Shown: positions 36,277-45,916 of the stretch, piece after piece | Numbering within the stretch: the first letter of the stretch is position 1 | How the letters are laid out: the number at the start of each line of letters is the position of its first letter | Origin: Conyzicola lurida | GTDB taxonomy: Bacteria > Actinomycetota > Actinomycetes > Actinomycetales > Microbacteriaceae | Direction: 5' to 3' | Length of the DNA stretch: 64,000 nucleotides | Assembly: GCF_014204935.1 (NCBI RefSeq) | Contig: NZ_JACHMJ010000001.1 | Location: 2,852,001 to 2,916,000 of the forward strand | Position numbers and translations under genes: made by a program | Notes under the pieces: generated by a model | What the model was told of the DNA's origin: nothing | The model's database searches: none | The model's input: the letters and a program-made list of their open reading frames with translations, nothing else

Positions 36277-37731
36277 ATGACCCTCGTCGCCGGCGTCGAC
36301 TCGTCCACCCAGAGCTGCAAGGTCGTCGTGCGCGACCTCGAAACGGGCGCGACGGTGCGCACCGGGAGGGCGTCGCACCCGGACGGCACCGAGGTCGATC
36401 CCGCGGCGTGGTGGACCGCGCTCGTGGCCGCGATCACGGACGCCGGGGGCCTCGACGACGTGGCGGCGATCTCGATCGCCGGGCAGCAGCACGGCATGGT
36501 CGTGCTCGACGGCGAGGGACGCGTCATCCGCCCCGCCCTGCTCTGGAACGACACCCGCTCGGCCGGTGCCGCCGCCGATCTGATCGCCGAGTTCGGCGCC
36601 GCGGACCTGGCGGAGCGCACGGGATCGGTGCCCGTCGCGAGCTTCACGCTCACCAAGCTGCGCTGGCTGCAGCAGAACGAACCGCAGAACGCCGCGCGGG
36701 TGGCCGCGGTCGCCCTGCCGCACGACTGGCTCACCTGGCGGCTGCGCGGCTACGGCCCGGCCGGCGAGAGCCCGCTCGGCCCGGTGCTCGCCGAGCTCAC
36801 GACCGACCGCTCCGACGCGAGCGGCACCTCCTACTGGAGCCCCGCGACGGGGACCTACGACCGCGCCCTGCTCGACGCTGCTTTCGGAAATTCAGGAAAA
36901 GGCCACGAGCTGGTGCTGCCGACCGTGATCGCCCCGGGGGCGCACGCCGGTACCGTGGGCAGACTTCCTGAATTTCCGACACCGGCAGGGGCAGGCGCGA
37001 CGGGGATCGTCGTGGGGGCCGGCGCCGGCGACAACGCGGGCGCCGCGCTCGGCCTCGGCGCGGCCGCGGGCGATGTCGTCGTGTCGATCGGTACGAGCGG
37101 CACCGTGTTCGCCGTCACGGAGACCGCCGTCCGCGACGAGTCCGGCACGGTCGCCGGGTTCGCCGACGCGACCGGTCTCTTCCTGCCGCTCGTCGCGACG
37201 CTCAACGCCGCGCGCATCCTCGACGTCGTCGCGGGGCTGCTCGGCGTCGGCCACGAGGAGCTCGGCACCCTCGCACTCACCGCGGAACCCGGCTCGGGCG
37301 GCCTGGTACTGCAGCCCTACTTCGAGGGCGAGAGGACCCCGAACAGGCCGGATGCCGCGGCCACACTCTTCGGAATGACCCTGGCCTCGACGACCCGCGA
37401 GAACCTCGCGCGCGCGGCGGTCGAGGGCCTGCTCTGCGGTCTCGCCGACGGTCTCGGCGCGCTGCGGGACCGCGGCGTCTCCGCGTCGCGCATCCTGCTC
37501 GTCGGCGGCGCGGCGCAGAACGCGGCCGTCGGGGTGATCGCGAGCGAGGTGTTCGACGTGCCGGTATCGATCCCCGAACCCGGCGAGTACGTGGCGGCGG
37601 GCGCGGCGCGGCAGGCCGGCTGGGCACTGACGGGCGAGCTGCCCGCGTGGTCGACGGCGATCGCGGTCGAGCACCCGGTGCGCACGGCGGCGGTGATCGG
37701 CGAGCAGTACCGCGCGGTGGCGAGTGCCTAA
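36277..37731 (+). CDS. xylB: Xylulokinase
   Basis: A 484-residue FGGY-family kinase phosphorylating D-xylulose to xylulose 5-phosphate. The N-terminal [17 protein letters not shown] phosphate loop, [21 protein letters not shown] and the C-terminal [14 protein letters not shown] adenosine motif are all present. ATG 36277 has AAGAAAGG upstream. The stop overlaps the GH43 start by eight bases. Within it, a 14-bp perfect inverted repeat (36885-36898/36965-36978) brackets a Gly/Pro/Ala-rich segment. Confidence 0.95.
   Translation: MTLVAGVDSSTQSCKVVVRDLETGATVRTGRASHPDGTEVDPAAWWTALVAAITDAGGLDDVAAISIAGQQHGMVVLDGEGRVIRPALLWNDTRSAGAAADLIAEFGAADLAERTGSVPVASFTLTKLRWLQQNEPQNAARVAAVALPHDWLTWRLRGYGPAGESPLGPVLAELTTDRSDASGTSYWSPATGTYDRALLDAAFGNSGKGHELVLPTVIAPGAHAGTVGRLPEFPTPAGAGATGIVVGAGAGDNAGAALGLGAAAGDVVVSIGTSGTVFAVTETAVRDESGTVAGFADATGLFLPLVATLNAARILDVVAGLLGVGHEELGTLALTAEPGSGGLVLQPYFEGERTPNRPDAAATLFGMTLASTTRENLARAAVEGLLCGLADGLGALRDRGVSASRILLVGGAAQNAAVGVIASEVFDVPVSIPEPGEYVAAGAARQAGWALTGELPAWSTAIAVEHPVRTAAVIGEQYRAVASA
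36885..36978. repeat. Inverted repeat pair inside xylB
   Basis: CGGAAATTCAGGAA and TTCCTGAATTTCCG are perfect inverted copies separated by 66 bases. They are AT-richer than the gene around them. A similar pair with 62-base spacing lies at 60440-60523. Confidence 0.7.
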
Positions 37732-39205
37732 CCCCGTCCTGGCCGGCACCTACCCCGACCCCAGCGTCGAACGGGTCGGCGACGACTACTACCTCGTCAC
37801 GTCGACGTTCGAGTATTTCCCCGGGCTGCCGGTCTTCCACAGCACGGACCTCGAATCGTGGAGGCAGGTCGGGCACGTCATCGACCGTGCCGACCAGCTC
37901 GATCTCTCCACGGTGCCGTCGTCGGGCGGCCTGTTCGCGCCGACCATCCGGCACCACGGGGGCATCTGGTACGTCGTGTGTACCGTGGTCGGCGGAACCG
38001 GGCGCACCGGCAGCTTCGTCGTGACCGCCTCGGATCCGGCGGGGACGTGGTCGGATCCGGTGTGGCTGGGCGACGCGACATCCATCGACCCTTCTCTCTT
38101 CTTCGACGACGACGGACGGGTCTGGCTCACCGCCGCTCGTCCGAGCGCCGAGCCCGCCTGGCCCGATCAGACCGACGTCTGGGTGCGTGAGTTCGCCCCC
38201 GCGACGCTGACGCTCGTCGGCGACGAGACGGTGCTCTGGCACGGCGCGCTCGTCGGCGCGGTCTGGGCCGAGGGCCCGCACCTCTACCGCCGCGGCGGCT
38301 GGTACTACCTGCTCGCCTCCGAGGGCGGAACCGAGTTCACCCACGCGGTCTCGGTGGCGCGCAGCCGCGACGTCGTCGGCCCGTACGTCGGCAACCCGGC
38401 GAATCCCGTGCTCACCCACCGCCACCTCGGCCGCGACTACCCGGTCGCGAACGTCGGGCACCCGGACCTCGTAGTGGCGCCAGACGGCGACTGGGTCGCG
38501 CTGCTGCTCGCCTCCCGGCCGTACGGCGGGCACCACGCGAACCTCGGGCGGGAGACGTTCCGCGTGCCGGTGTCCTGGGAGGACGACTGGCCGGTCTTCG
38601 CGCCCGGCACCGGTGTGGTCCCGGCGGATCCACCCCGTGCCGTGGCCCTGCACATGCCCCGTACCCTCGAGTGGACGCAGCTCCGCACCGGCGATCCCGC
38701 CTTCGCCCGCGTCGACGTGACCGCCCGCCGCGTCACCCTCCGCGCCAGTGCCGCGCCGCTCGCCGAGATCGGCACACCCGCGTTCGTCGGCGTGCGCCAA
38801 CGCCACATCGACTGCAGCTTCGGCGCGACCGTCGACGGCGACATGCTCAGGGGCACGGATGCCGCGGGCCCGGCCGTGCGCCAGAGCGAGTCCGACCACC
38901 TGACCTTCACCCTCGCCGCCTATCCGCTGCGCCGGGTGACCCTGACCCGCACGCGGCGAGGCGTGGCCGAGGTCCTGGGCGAGGTGGCGGTAGGCCCGGG
39001 ACCGGTGACGCTCTCGGTCGAGACCCACGGGCAGCGCTACGAGTTCTGGGCGGCGCAGGGCGCCCGGCGCGAGCTCTGCGCCGCGGTCGACGGCAGCTTC
39101 CTCAGCTCGCAGTCGGCCGGCGGGTTTCTCGGCGTGTGGCTCGGGCTGTTCGCGCGCGGCGGCGGCCCGGTCGTCTTCGACGAGGTCGGCTACGCGGCCG
39201 GTTAG
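37724..39205 (+). CDS. Glycoside hydrolase family 43 (beta-xylosidase/alpha-L-arabinofuranosidase)
   Basis: A 493-residue cytoplasmic enzyme with an N-terminal five-bladed propeller. The general base is Asp12 in GTYPDPS, the pKa modulator is in [12 protein letters not shown], and the acid is Glu in [13 protein letters not shown]-terminal beta-sandwich of about 190 residues follows, the layout of xylan-directed GH43 enzymes. GTG 37724 overlaps the end of xylB, so it is part of the xylAB operon. Its stop overlaps that of the convergent LacI gene. Substrates are probably imported xylo- or arabinoxylo-oligosaccharides. Confidence 0.9.
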   Translation: MPNPVLAGTYPDPSVERVGDDYYLVTSTFEYFPGLPVFHSTDLESWRQVGHVIDRADQLDLSTVPSSGGLFAPTIRHHGGIWYVVCTVVGGTGRTGSFVVTASDPAGTWSDPVWLGDATSIDPSLFFDDDGRVWLTAARPSAEPAWPDQTDVWVREFAPATLTLVGDETVLWHGALVGAVWAEGPHLYRRGGWYYLLASEGGTEFTHAVSVARSRDVVGPYVGNPANPVLTHRHLGRDYPVANVGHPDLVVAPDGDWVALLLASRPYGGHHANLGRETFRVPVSWEDDWPVFAPGTGVVPADPPRAVALHMPRTLEWTQLRTGDPAFARVDVTARRVTLRASAAPLAEIGTPAFVGVRQRHIDCSFGATVDGDMLRGTDAAGPAVRQSESDHLTFTLAAYPLRRVTLTRTRRGVAEVLGEVAVGPGPVTLSVETHGQRYEFWAAQGARRELCAAVDGSFLSSQSAGGFLGVWLGLFARGGGPVVFDEVGYAAG

Positions 39206-40233
39206 ACCGGCGCCCCGCCGACCGGCGCGGTGCTGTCGCGTACCACGAGCCGGGTGGCGAGGTCCATGCGGGGCGTCGACTCCGGCTCTGCTGCCGCGAG
39301 GCTGATCACGATGCGCGCGGCCTCCTCCGCCATGCGGGTGAGCGGCTGGTGCACGGTGGTCAGCGCCGGGCTCGACCACTGGGCGAGCTGCAGGTCGTCG
39401 TAGCCCACGACCGAGAGCTCGGCCGGCACCGCGATGCCGAGCGACCGGGCGGCGTCGAGCACGCCGAGTGCCTGCAGGTCGCTGCCGGCGAAGATCGCGG
39501 TGGGGCGGTCGGGCGCACTCAGCATGGCCCGCGCGTTCTCACGGCCGCCGTCGACGTGGAAGTCGCCGTAGGCGACGAGGCTCTCATCCACTGGCAGGCC
39601 CGCGGTGTTCATCGCCGACCGGAAGCCGTCGAGGCGCGCGTGCGAGCACATCATGTCGTCGGGTCCGGTGATCGCCGCGATGCGCGAGTGGCCGAGCTCG
39701 ATCAGGTGGCGCGTCGCCTGGAGCCCGCCCGACCAGTTGGCGGAGCCGACCGACGGCACGTCGGGTGCCGGGTCGCCGGCCGGGTCGACCACGACGAACG
39801 GTATGGCGCGTGAGCGCAGCTGCACCTTCGACTCCTCGGCGAGGTCGGAGAACACCAGCACGACGCCCACCGGGCGGCGGCGCAGCACGCCCGCGATCCA
39901 GTCGGGCGCCGGCGAGTGCCGGGTGCCCGACTCGGTGACCACGACGCTCAACCCGTTCTCGCGCGCGACGTTCTCGACGCCGCGGATGATCTCCATCGCC
40001 CAGACGGTGTCCAGATCGGGGAACACCAACTCGACGAGGGTGCTTCGTCCGACCGGACCGGTGCGGCGCTGGTAGCCGTGCCGGTCGAGGATGCTCTCGA
40101 CCCGCGAGCGGGTGGCGGCCGCGACATCCGACCGCCCGTTCAGGACCTTGGACACGGTGGACAGGGATACGCCCGCCTCGTCGGCCAATTCGTTGAGTTT
40201 CACTCGCCCGAGTGGGGCGTCGGCAGCGGTCAT
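39202..40233 (-). CDS. LacI-family regulator of the xylo-oligosaccharide operon (BxlR-like)
   Basis: A 343-residue LacI protein. The helix-turn-helix VKLNELADEAGVSLSTVSKV is followed by a degenerate hinge (GYQRRTGPVGRSTLVE) and an effector domain ending in LVVRDSTA. ATG 40233 is preferred over an upstream in-frame start because the domain begins 12 residues later. It is divergent from the BxlE-like operon, whose leader carries TTTCGA/TCGAAA palindromes suited to a LacI protein. The hinge lacks the usual AARAL, which may affect DNA bending. Confidence 0.87.
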   Translation of the reverse strand: MTAADAPLGRVKLNELADEAGVSLSTVSKVLNGRSDVAAATRSRVESILDRHGYQRRTGPVGRSTLVELVFPDLDTVWAMEIIRGVENVARENGLSVVVTESGTRHSPAPDWIAGVLRRRPVGVVLVFSDLAEESKVQLRSRAIPFVVVDPAGDPAPDVPSVGSANWSGGLQATRHLIELGHSRIAAITGPDDMMCSHARLDGFRSAMNTAGLPVDESLVAYGDFHVDGGRENARAMLSAPDRPTAIFAGSDLQALGVLDAARSLGIAVPAELSVVGYDDLQLAQWSSPALTTVHQPLTRMAEEAARIVISLAAAEPESTPRMDLATRLVVRDSTAPVGGAPV

Positions 40234-40253
40234 CTTTACTCGATCTCGTATTT

Positions 40254-40268
40254 GTTGTGCAAAACAAC
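40254..40268. promoter_or_regulatory. Xyl operator 3 (TTGT-N5-ACAA)
   Basis: GTTGTGCAAAACAAC has 5-bp arms and the same 5-base spacer as xyl operators 1 and 2. It abuts the -35 box of the importer promoter, so a second regulator probably acts here. Confidence 0.65.
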
Positions 40269-40298
40269 TTGTGCGGAACACACGGTACTGCCTAGACT
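40269..40298 (+). promoter_or_regulatory. Putative promoter of the xylo-oligosaccharide operon
   Basis: TTGTGC (40269-40274) and TAGACT (40293-40298) are separated by 18 bases, placing the start near 40305. Confidence 0.5.
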
Positions 40299-40316
40299 CC
40301 GGATCATCCTAATCAC

Positions 40317-40343
40317 TTTCGACATTGTTGTCGAAACTTTCGA
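40317..40343. promoter_or_regulatory. Composite operator of overlapping TTTCGA/TCGAAA palindromes
   Basis: TTTCGACATTGTTGTCGAAA (40317-40336) is a perfect 8-4-8 palindrome. It overlaps a second perfect palindrome TCGAAACTTTCGA (40331-40343). Both lie downstream of the inferred start site and end ten bases before the first ATG, a roadblock position. The core recalls CGAA-N-TTCG sites of BxlR-type repressors. Confidence 0.78.
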
Positions 40344-40353
40344 GAGGCGTTCA

Positions 40354-41634
40354 ATGATGAACACGCGCAGCATCAGGAAGCACGTGGCGGTGGGAGCGGT
40401 GGCCGTGATGTCGATCGGCGCGCTGTCCGCCTGCAGCGGGGGCGACGACTCCGGCGACGGCACGACCGAGCTCACCTTCTGGCACAACGGCACGGCAGAC
40501 CCGCTCCTCGGCATCTGGCAGGACGCGGTCGACGAGTACGAGGCCGAGAACCCCGACATCAGCATCGAGGTGGTGCCGATTCAGAACGAGGACTTCGCGA
40601 CGAAGATCCCTCTTGCCCTGTCCTCCGACAACCCGCCGGACATCTACTTCAACCAGGGCGGGGGGCTGCTCGCGACCCAGGCGCAGTCGGGCCAGGTCGC
40701 CGACATCACCGACCTGACCAAGGACTGGATCGACGGCTTCGGGCCGGCCGCCGCCAACTGGCAGGTGGATGGCGCGCAGTACGGCATCCCCTATGCGATG
40801 CACGTCGTCGGCTACTGGTACCGCACCGACCTGTTCGCCCAGGCCGGCATCACCGCGGTGCCGACGACGATGGAGGAGCTGGACGAGGCGGTCGACAAGC
40901 TCAAGGCCGCCGGCATCCCCCCGATCGCGGTGGGCGGCAAGGACCGCTGGCCCGACGCGTTCTACTACAACGCCTTCGCGCTGCGGGAGTGCGGCGAGGA
41001 CGTGCTGAAGAAGGGCCTGGCCGACGCCGACCTCTCCGACGACTGCTTTACCAAGGCCGGCCAGGACGTGATCGACTTCATCGCGACCGAGCCGTTCCAA
41101 GACGGATTCAACGGCACGCCGGCACAGCAGGGCGCGGGCAGTTCGGCCGGCCTCGTGGCAAACGGCGAGGTGGCCATGGAGCTGCAGGGCACCTGGGACA
41201 AGTCGGTCATGCAGGGTCTCACCGACACCGACCTCGACCCGCTGCTCGGCTGGTTCCCGTTCCCCGCTATCGACGGCGGCGAGGGCGACCCCAGCGCGAC
41301 GGTCGGCGGCGGCGACGGTTTCTCCTGCACGCAGGAGCACGTGGAGGAGTGCGTCGACTTCCTGCACTTCCTCTCCAGCGACGACATCCAGAAGAAGCTC
41401 GTCGAGGCGAGCGTCGCGACGATCCCCGTGAACGAGGCTGCGGCCGAGTCGATCACCGACCCGGTGGTCAAGTCGATCTACGACTTCAACACCGACGCGG
41501 CCTACGTGCAGGTCTACTTCGACATCGCCCTGCCGACCGGGGTCGGCTCCGCGCTCAACGACGCGGTCGCCAACCTGTTCAACGGCGAGGGCACCGCGAC
41601 CTCGGTGGCCGAGGCCGTAGAGGCGGCCCGGTAA
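40354..41634 (+). CDS. Xylo-oligosaccharide ABC transporter substrate-binding lipoprotein (BxlE-like)
   Basis: A 426-residue family 1 binding protein. The lipobox LSAC gives lipidated Cys27. The mature part starts ELTFWHNGTADPLLGIWQDA, and GIPYAMHVVGYWYRTDLF is typical of actinobacterial disaccharide receptors. ATG 40354 follows GAGAGG. The gene heads an operon with two permeases and a GH3 enzyme, the same order as Streptomyces bxlEFGA, so xylobiose or related xylosides are the probable ligands. Confidence 0.86.
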   Translation: MMNTRSIRKHVAVGAVAVMSIGALSACSGGDDSGDGTTELTFWHNGTADPLLGIWQDAVDEYEAENPDISIEVVPIQNEDFATKIPLALSSDNPPDIYFNQGGGLLATQAQSGQVADITDLTKDWIDGFGPAAANWQVDGAQYGIPYAMHVVGYWYRTDLFAQAGITAVPTTMEELDEAVDKLKAAGIPPIAVGGKDRWPDAFYYNAFALRECGEDVLKKGLADADLSDDCFTKAGQDVIDFIATEPFQDGFNGTPAQQGAGSSAGLVANGEVAMELQGTWDKSVMQGLTDTDLDPLLGWFPFPAIDGGEGDPSATVGGGDGFSCTQEHVEECVDFLHFLSSDDIQKKLVEASVATIPVNEAAAESITDPVVKSIYDFNTDAAYVQVYFDIALPTGVGSALNDAVANLFNGEGTATSVAEAVEAAR

Positions 41635-41636
41635 CG

Positions 41637-42623
41637 ATGAGCGCCACCACCGCCGCCGCGACGACCGACGTCGCGGCGGCGGCGGGCTCGCCGTCGACCT
41701 CCTCGACGACGCCTCCCCGCCGCCGTTCCCACCTCCGCAAGCGGCTCGAACTGCTGATCCTGATCGGGCCGGCGACCGTGCTCTTCGTCGCCTTCGTCTT
41801 CCTGCCGCTCATCGCGGCCGGCTACTACAGCCTCTTCGACTGGAACGGCTTCGGTCCTCTCGTCGACTTCGTCGGTCTCGACAACTACACCAAGGCGCTC
41901 GGCGACCCGCTCTTCCAGGGCGCGATCGGACACAACCTGTTCATCGTCGTCGCGTCGCTCGTCGTGCAGTTGCCGCTGAGCATCGCGCTCGCCCTGCTGC
42001 TGAACGGCAAGATCCGCGGTCGCACCGCGCTGCGCCTGCTCGTCTTCACGCCCTACGTGCTGTCGGAGGCGGTCACCGCCGTCATCTGGCTGTCGCTGCT
42101 CCAGCCGCACGGCGTCGTCGACGGGCTCCTCGAGGGCGCCGGCCTCGGCGGCCTCGTACAGCTCTGGCTCGCCGACCAGAACGTCGTGATGTTCACGCTG
42201 TTCGCGGTCATCACCTGGAAGTACATCGGCTTCGGCATCATCCTCTTCCTCGCGGGGCTGCAGGGAGTTCCCGACGAGTTGCGGGAGGCGGCATCCATCG
42301 ACGGCGCCAGCGGGTGGCAGACCACCCGGCTGATCGTGCTGCCGCTGCTCGGACCGACCATCCGCATCTGGATCTTCCTCTCGATCATCGGCTCGCTGCA
42401 GCTCTTCGACCTGGTCTGGATCATGACGCTCGGCGGACCGGGCGGTGCGTCGACGACCATGGCCAGCTACCTGATCGACCGCGGCTTCCGCCGCTACGAA
42501 TTCGGTTTCGGCAGTGCCGTCGCGATCATCCTCTTCGTCATCTGCTTCGTCTTCGCGCTGTTCTACCAGCGCTTCGCCCTCCGCCGCGACACGCAGGGCG
42601 CCATCACCGGAAGGGTCGAGTGA
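41637..42623 (+). CDS. Xylo-oligosaccharide ABC transporter permease, MalF type (BxlF-like)
   Basis: A 328-residue permease. A Thr/Ala/Ser-rich cytosolic leader and RRRSHLRKR precede helix 1, and the EAA loop is EAASIDGASGWQTTR. It starts two bases after the binding-protein stop; unlike other binding-protein genes here there is no intervening hairpin. Partner of the next permease. No ATPase gene is present. Confidence 0.87.
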   Translation: MSATTAAATTDVAAAAGSPSTSSTTPPRRRSHLRKRLELLILIGPATVLFVAFVFLPLIAAGYYSLFDWNGFGPLVDFVGLDNYTKALGDPLFQGAIGHNLFIVVASLVVQLPLSIALALLLNGKIRGRTALRLLVFTPYVLSEAVTAVIWLSLLQPHGVVDGLLEGAGLGGLVQLWLADQNVVMFTLFAVITWKYIGFGIILFLAGLQGVPDELREAASIDGASGWQTTRLIVLPLLGPTIRIWIFLSIIGSLQLFDLVWIMTLGGPGGASTTMASYLIDRGFRRYEFGFGSAVAIILFVICFVFALFYQRFALRRDTQGAITGRVE

Positions 42624-42624
42624 C

Positions 42625-43476
42625 ATGACCGCCACCACCGTTTCCCCGGCCTCCCGGCGGTTCACCTCCATGACGCCCGTGCGCTACCTCGCCGCACTGC
42701 TCATCGTCGGCGTCACCGTCGCGCCTCTGCTGTTCGTGATCCTCGGCGGGTTCCGCACCAACGCCCAGATCAACAGCGACCCGGCGGGCCTGCCGTCGCC
42801 GTGGGTGTTCACCAACTACGCGAACATCCTCGGCTCCGAGTCGTTCTGGCGCTTCCTCGGCAACAGCGCGCTCGTCTCGGTCTCGTCCACCGCCGTCGCG
42901 GTCGACCTGGGCTCGATGGCCGCGTTCGCGCTCTCCCGCTACCAGTTCCGCGGCCGGGAGGCGATCTACTCGATGTTCACGGTCGGGCTGCTCTTCCCGC
43001 TCGGGGTGGCGATCCTTCCCGTCTACCTGTTGCTGCGCCAGCTGCACCTGCTCGAGTCGTGGGTGGGCGTCGCGCTGCCACAGGCCGCATTCGCGTTGCC
43101 CGTCACGATCATCATCCTGCGGCCCTTTATGGCCGCGATTCCGACAGAAATCGAGGATGCCGCGGTCGTCGACGGCGCGACGAGACTCGGGTTCTTCTGG
43201 CGGATCCTGCTCCCGCTCTCCCGACCCGCGCTCGTGACGGTGTCGGTGCTCGCCTTCATCACCAGTTGGAACGGCTACCTGCTGCCGTTGCTCGTGTTCA
43301 ACAACCCGGCGAACTTCACTCTGCCCCTCGGGGTCGCGACCTTCCAGTCGCAGTACTCGCAGGACACCGCGTCGATCCTCGCCTTCACCGCGCTCTCGAT
43401 CGTGCCGGCGCTGGTGTTCTTCATCTTCGCCGAGCGCCACATCGTCGGCGGGCTCACCGGATCGGTGAAGGGATGA
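42625..43476 (+). CDS. Xylo-oligosaccharide ABC transporter permease, MalG type (BxlG-like)
   Basis: A 283-residue six-helix permease. The EAA-loop equivalent reads EDAAVVDGATRLGFFWRI, with EDAA instead of EAA. ATG 42625 follows the upstream stop by one base, and its own stop overlaps the GH3 start as ATGA. It completes the channel for the BxlE-like receptor. Confidence 0.87.
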   Translation: MTATTVSPASRRFTSMTPVRYLAALLIVGVTVAPLLFVILGGFRTNAQINSDPAGLPSPWVFTNYANILGSESFWRFLGNSALVSVSSTAVAVDLGSMAAFALSRYQFRGREAIYSMFTVGLLFPLGVAILPVYLLLRQLHLLESWVGVALPQAAFALPVTIIILRPFMAAIPTEIEDAAVVDGATRLGFFWRILLPLSRPALVTVSVLAFITSWNGYLLPLLVFNNPANFTLPLGVATFQSQYSQDTASILAFTALSIVPALVFFIFAERHIVGGLTGSVKG

Positions 43477-45794
43477 GCGCCGTGCTGCCCCGGGTCTCCG
43501 GCCCGTGGAACGACGACTCCCTGCCGGTCGAACAGCGCGTCTCGGCGCTCGTCGCGGCGATGACGCTCGATGAGAAAGTCGCGCAGCTCTACGGCGTCTG
43601 GGTCGGCGCCGCCACCGACGGCGGCGAGGTCGCCCCGCACCAGCACGACATGGACGACGCGGTCGATCTCGACGAACTGCTGCCCAGCGGTCTCGGCCAG
43701 CTGACGCGGCCCTTCGGGTCCGCGCCGGTCGAACCCGCGATGGGCGCGCTCTCGCTGCAGCGCACCCAGCAGCGCATCGTCCGCGCGAACCGGTTCGGCA
43801 TCCCGGCCGTCGCCCACGAGGAGTGTCTCGCCGGCTTCGCCGCGTGGGGAGCCACCGCCTACCCCGTGCCGCTGGCGTGGGGTGCCACCTTCGACCCCGC
43901 CCTCGTCGAGCGGATGGCCGCCCGCATCGGCGTCGACATGCGCTCGGTCGGCGTGCATCAGGGTCTCGCGCCCGTGCTCGACGTGGTGCGCGACGCGCGG
44001 TGGGGACGCGTCGAGGAGACGATCGGCGAAGACCCGTACCTCGTCGCCACCGTCGCCACCGCCTACGTGCGCGGCCTCGAAAGCACCGGCATCGTCGCGA
44101 CGCTCAAGCACTTCGTCGGCTACTCCGCGTCGAAGGCCGGCCGCAACCTCGCCCCCGTCTCGATGGGCAGCCGCGAGGTCAACGACGTGCTGCTGCCGCC
44201 CTTCGAGATGGCGCTGCGCGAGGGCGGCGCCCGCTCGGTGATGCACGCCTACACCGACATCGACGGCATACCGTCCGCCTCCGACGCCACCCTGCTCACC
44301 GGCCTGCTGCGCGACACCTGGGGCTTCACCGGCACCGTGGTCGCCGACTACTTCGGCGTCGCCTTTCTGAAACTCCTGCACGGCGTCGCCGGGTCGTGGT
44401 CGGATGCCGCGGCTCTCGCCATCACGGCGGGCGTCGACGTCGAGCTCCCGACCGTCAAGACGTTCGGCGAGCCGCTGCGCGCGGCGGTGGCGGCCGGTGT
44501 CCTCGACGAGGCGCTGGTCGACCGCGCCCTGCGGAGGGTGCTCGCCCAGAAGGCGGAGCTCGGCTTGCTCGACGCGGACTACTCCCCCGTCGTCGACACC
44601 GCCGCCCTCGACCTCGATTCGTCTCAGAACCGAGCGCTCGCCCGGCAGATCGCGGAGCAGTCGGTCGTGCTCCTGTCGAACGACGGCGCGCTGCCGCTGG
44701 CGAAACCGGGCCGCATCGCCGTGATCGGGCCGAACAGCGACGACCCGTACGCCCTGCTCGGCTGCTACTCCTTCCCGTCGCACGTCGGAACGCAGCATCC
44801 CGACTGGCCCGTCGGCATCGCGCTGCCCACCGTGCTCGACGCCGTGCGCGAGGAGTTCCCGGCGAGCGCCGTCGCGTTCGAGCACGGCACGGGTGTCGAC
44901 GACTTCGTCACCGACGGGTTCGCGGCGGCGGTCGCCCTGGCCCGCGACTCCGACGTCGTGGTGGTCGCGCTCGGCGACCGCGCCGGGCTGTTCGGCCGCG
45001 GCACGAGCGGCGAGGGCTGCGACGCCGAGTCGCTACGGCTGCCCGGCGCTCAGCAGCAGTTGCTCGACGCGCTGCTCGCGACCGGTACCCCGGTCGTCGT
45101 CACCCTGCTCGCCGGACGCCCCTACGCGCTCGGGGCCGCGGCGACCGACGCCGCCGCCATCGTGCAGACGTTCTTCCCCGGCGAGGAGGGTGCCGGCGCG
45201 ATCGCCGGAGTGCTCAGCGGCCGCGTCAACCCGAGCGGCCGCCTCCCGGTCAGCATCCCCACGCTCGCCGGCACGCAGCCGACGACCTACCTCGCGGCAC
45301 CGCTCGCCCGGCGCAGCGGCGTATCGAACATCGACCCGACCGCCGCGTTCCCCTTCGGGCACGGCCTCTCCTACACACCGTTCGAGTGGCGCGAGTTCAC
45401 CCCGGGGGCGACCGAGACGGCGACGGATGGCGCTGCCGAGGCCTCGCTCGTGCTGCACAACGGGTCGGGACGCCCGGGCGTCGAGGTCGTGCAGGTCTAC
45501 CTGCACGACCCGGTGGCCTCGGTGGTGCGACCCGCGCAGCGGCTGGTCGGGTACGCGCGGGTGACGCTGGGCGCGGGCGACAGTGCCCGCGTCTCCTTCC
45601 GGGTCCCGGCTGATCTCGCCCAGTTCACCGGCCGCGACGGCTCGCGCATCGTGGAACCGGGTGACATCGAGCTGCGGTTCGCACGCTCGGCCGGCGACAC
45701 CGTGTTCGCGTCCACTACGACGCTGACCGGCCCGCCGCGCCACGTGGACCACACCCGCGCGCTGCACGCGCGGGTGACGGTGACGGCCGCCTGA
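43473..45794 (+). CDS. Beta-xylosidase/beta-glucosidase, glycoside hydrolase family 3 (BxlA-like)
   Basis: A 773-residue cytoplasmic enzyme. The N-terminal barrel has APVLDVVRDARWGRVEETIGE, KHFVGYSASKAGRN and nucleophile Asp in VVADYFGVAFL. The C-terminal sandwich starts at VVLLSNDGALPL, and a fibronectin III-like domain fills the last 120 residues. No signal peptide, so it acts on imported xylobiose-like sugars. The start overlaps the permease stop (ATGA). Last gene of the operon; a strong hairpin follows 16 bases after the stop. Xylosidase is favoured by context. Confidence 0.92.
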   Translation: MSAVLPRVSGPWNDDSLPVEQRVSALVAAMTLDEKVAQLYGVWVGAATDGGEVAPHQHDMDDAVDLDELLPSGLGQLTRPFGSAPVEPAMGALSLQRTQQRIVRANRFGIPAVAHEECLAGFAAWGATAYPVPLAWGATFDPALVERMAARIGVDMRSVGVHQGLAPVLDVVRDARWGRVEETIGEDPYLVATVATAYVRGLESTGIVATLKHFVGYSASKAGRNLAPVSMGSREVNDVLLPPFEMALREGGARSVMHAYTDIDGIPSASDATLLTGLLRDTWGFTGTVVADYFGVAFLKLLHGVAGSWSDAAALAITAGVDVELPTVKTFGEPLRAAVAAGVLDEALVDRALRRVLAQKAELGLLDADYSPVVDTAALDLDSSQNRALARQIAEQSVVLLSNDGALPLAKPGRIAVIGPNSDDPYALLGCYSFPSHVGTQHPDWPVGIALPTVLDAVREEFPASAVAFEHGTGVDDFVTDGFAAAVALARDSDVVVVALGDRAGLFGRGTSGEGCDAESLRLPGAQQQLLDALLATGTPVVVTLLAGRPYALGAAATDAAAIVQTFFPGEEGAGAIAGVLSGRVNPSGRLPVSIPTLAGTQPTTYLAAPLARRSGVSNIDPTAAFPFGHGLSYTPFEWREFTPGATETATDGAAEASLVLHNGSGRPGVEVVQVYLHDPVASVVRPAQRLVGYARVTLGAGDSARVSFRVPADLAQFTGRDGSRIVEPGDIELRFARSAGDTVFASTTTLTGPPRHVDHTRALHARVTVTAA

Positions 45795-45809
45795 TTCCGC
45801 GCTGAGGTG

Positions 45810-45849
45810 TGTCGCGCACGCGCCCGTTCGCACACGCGCGTGCGCGACA
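45810..45849. terminator. Hairpin after the GH3 gene (repeat family, copy C)
   Basis: TGTCGCGCACGCGC/GCGCGTGCGCGACA is a perfect 14-bp stem with a 12-base loop, flanked by GCGCTGAGGT and ACCTCAGCGC. It is followed at 45884-45907 by the repeat-family core. It probably terminates GH3 transcription despite lacking a U-tract. Confidence 0.65.
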
Positions 45850-45883
45850 AACCGCAGCGCGCCCCGCGCGAACCTCAGCGCGC

Positions 45884-45907
45884 TCGACGACGCTGAGCGC
45901 CGCACAC
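45884..45907. repeat. Dispersed repeat core, copy C
   Basis: TCGACGACGCTGAGCGCCGC plus CACAC matches copy D at all but one position (GCC for GTC). Confidence 0.75.
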
Positions 45908-45916
45908 CCCCCTCTA

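Noticed and set aside
36885-36978. Transposon-like insertion in xylB
   Set aside because: The segment is 94 bases, in frame and without target duplication; it is kept only as an inverted-repeat observation.
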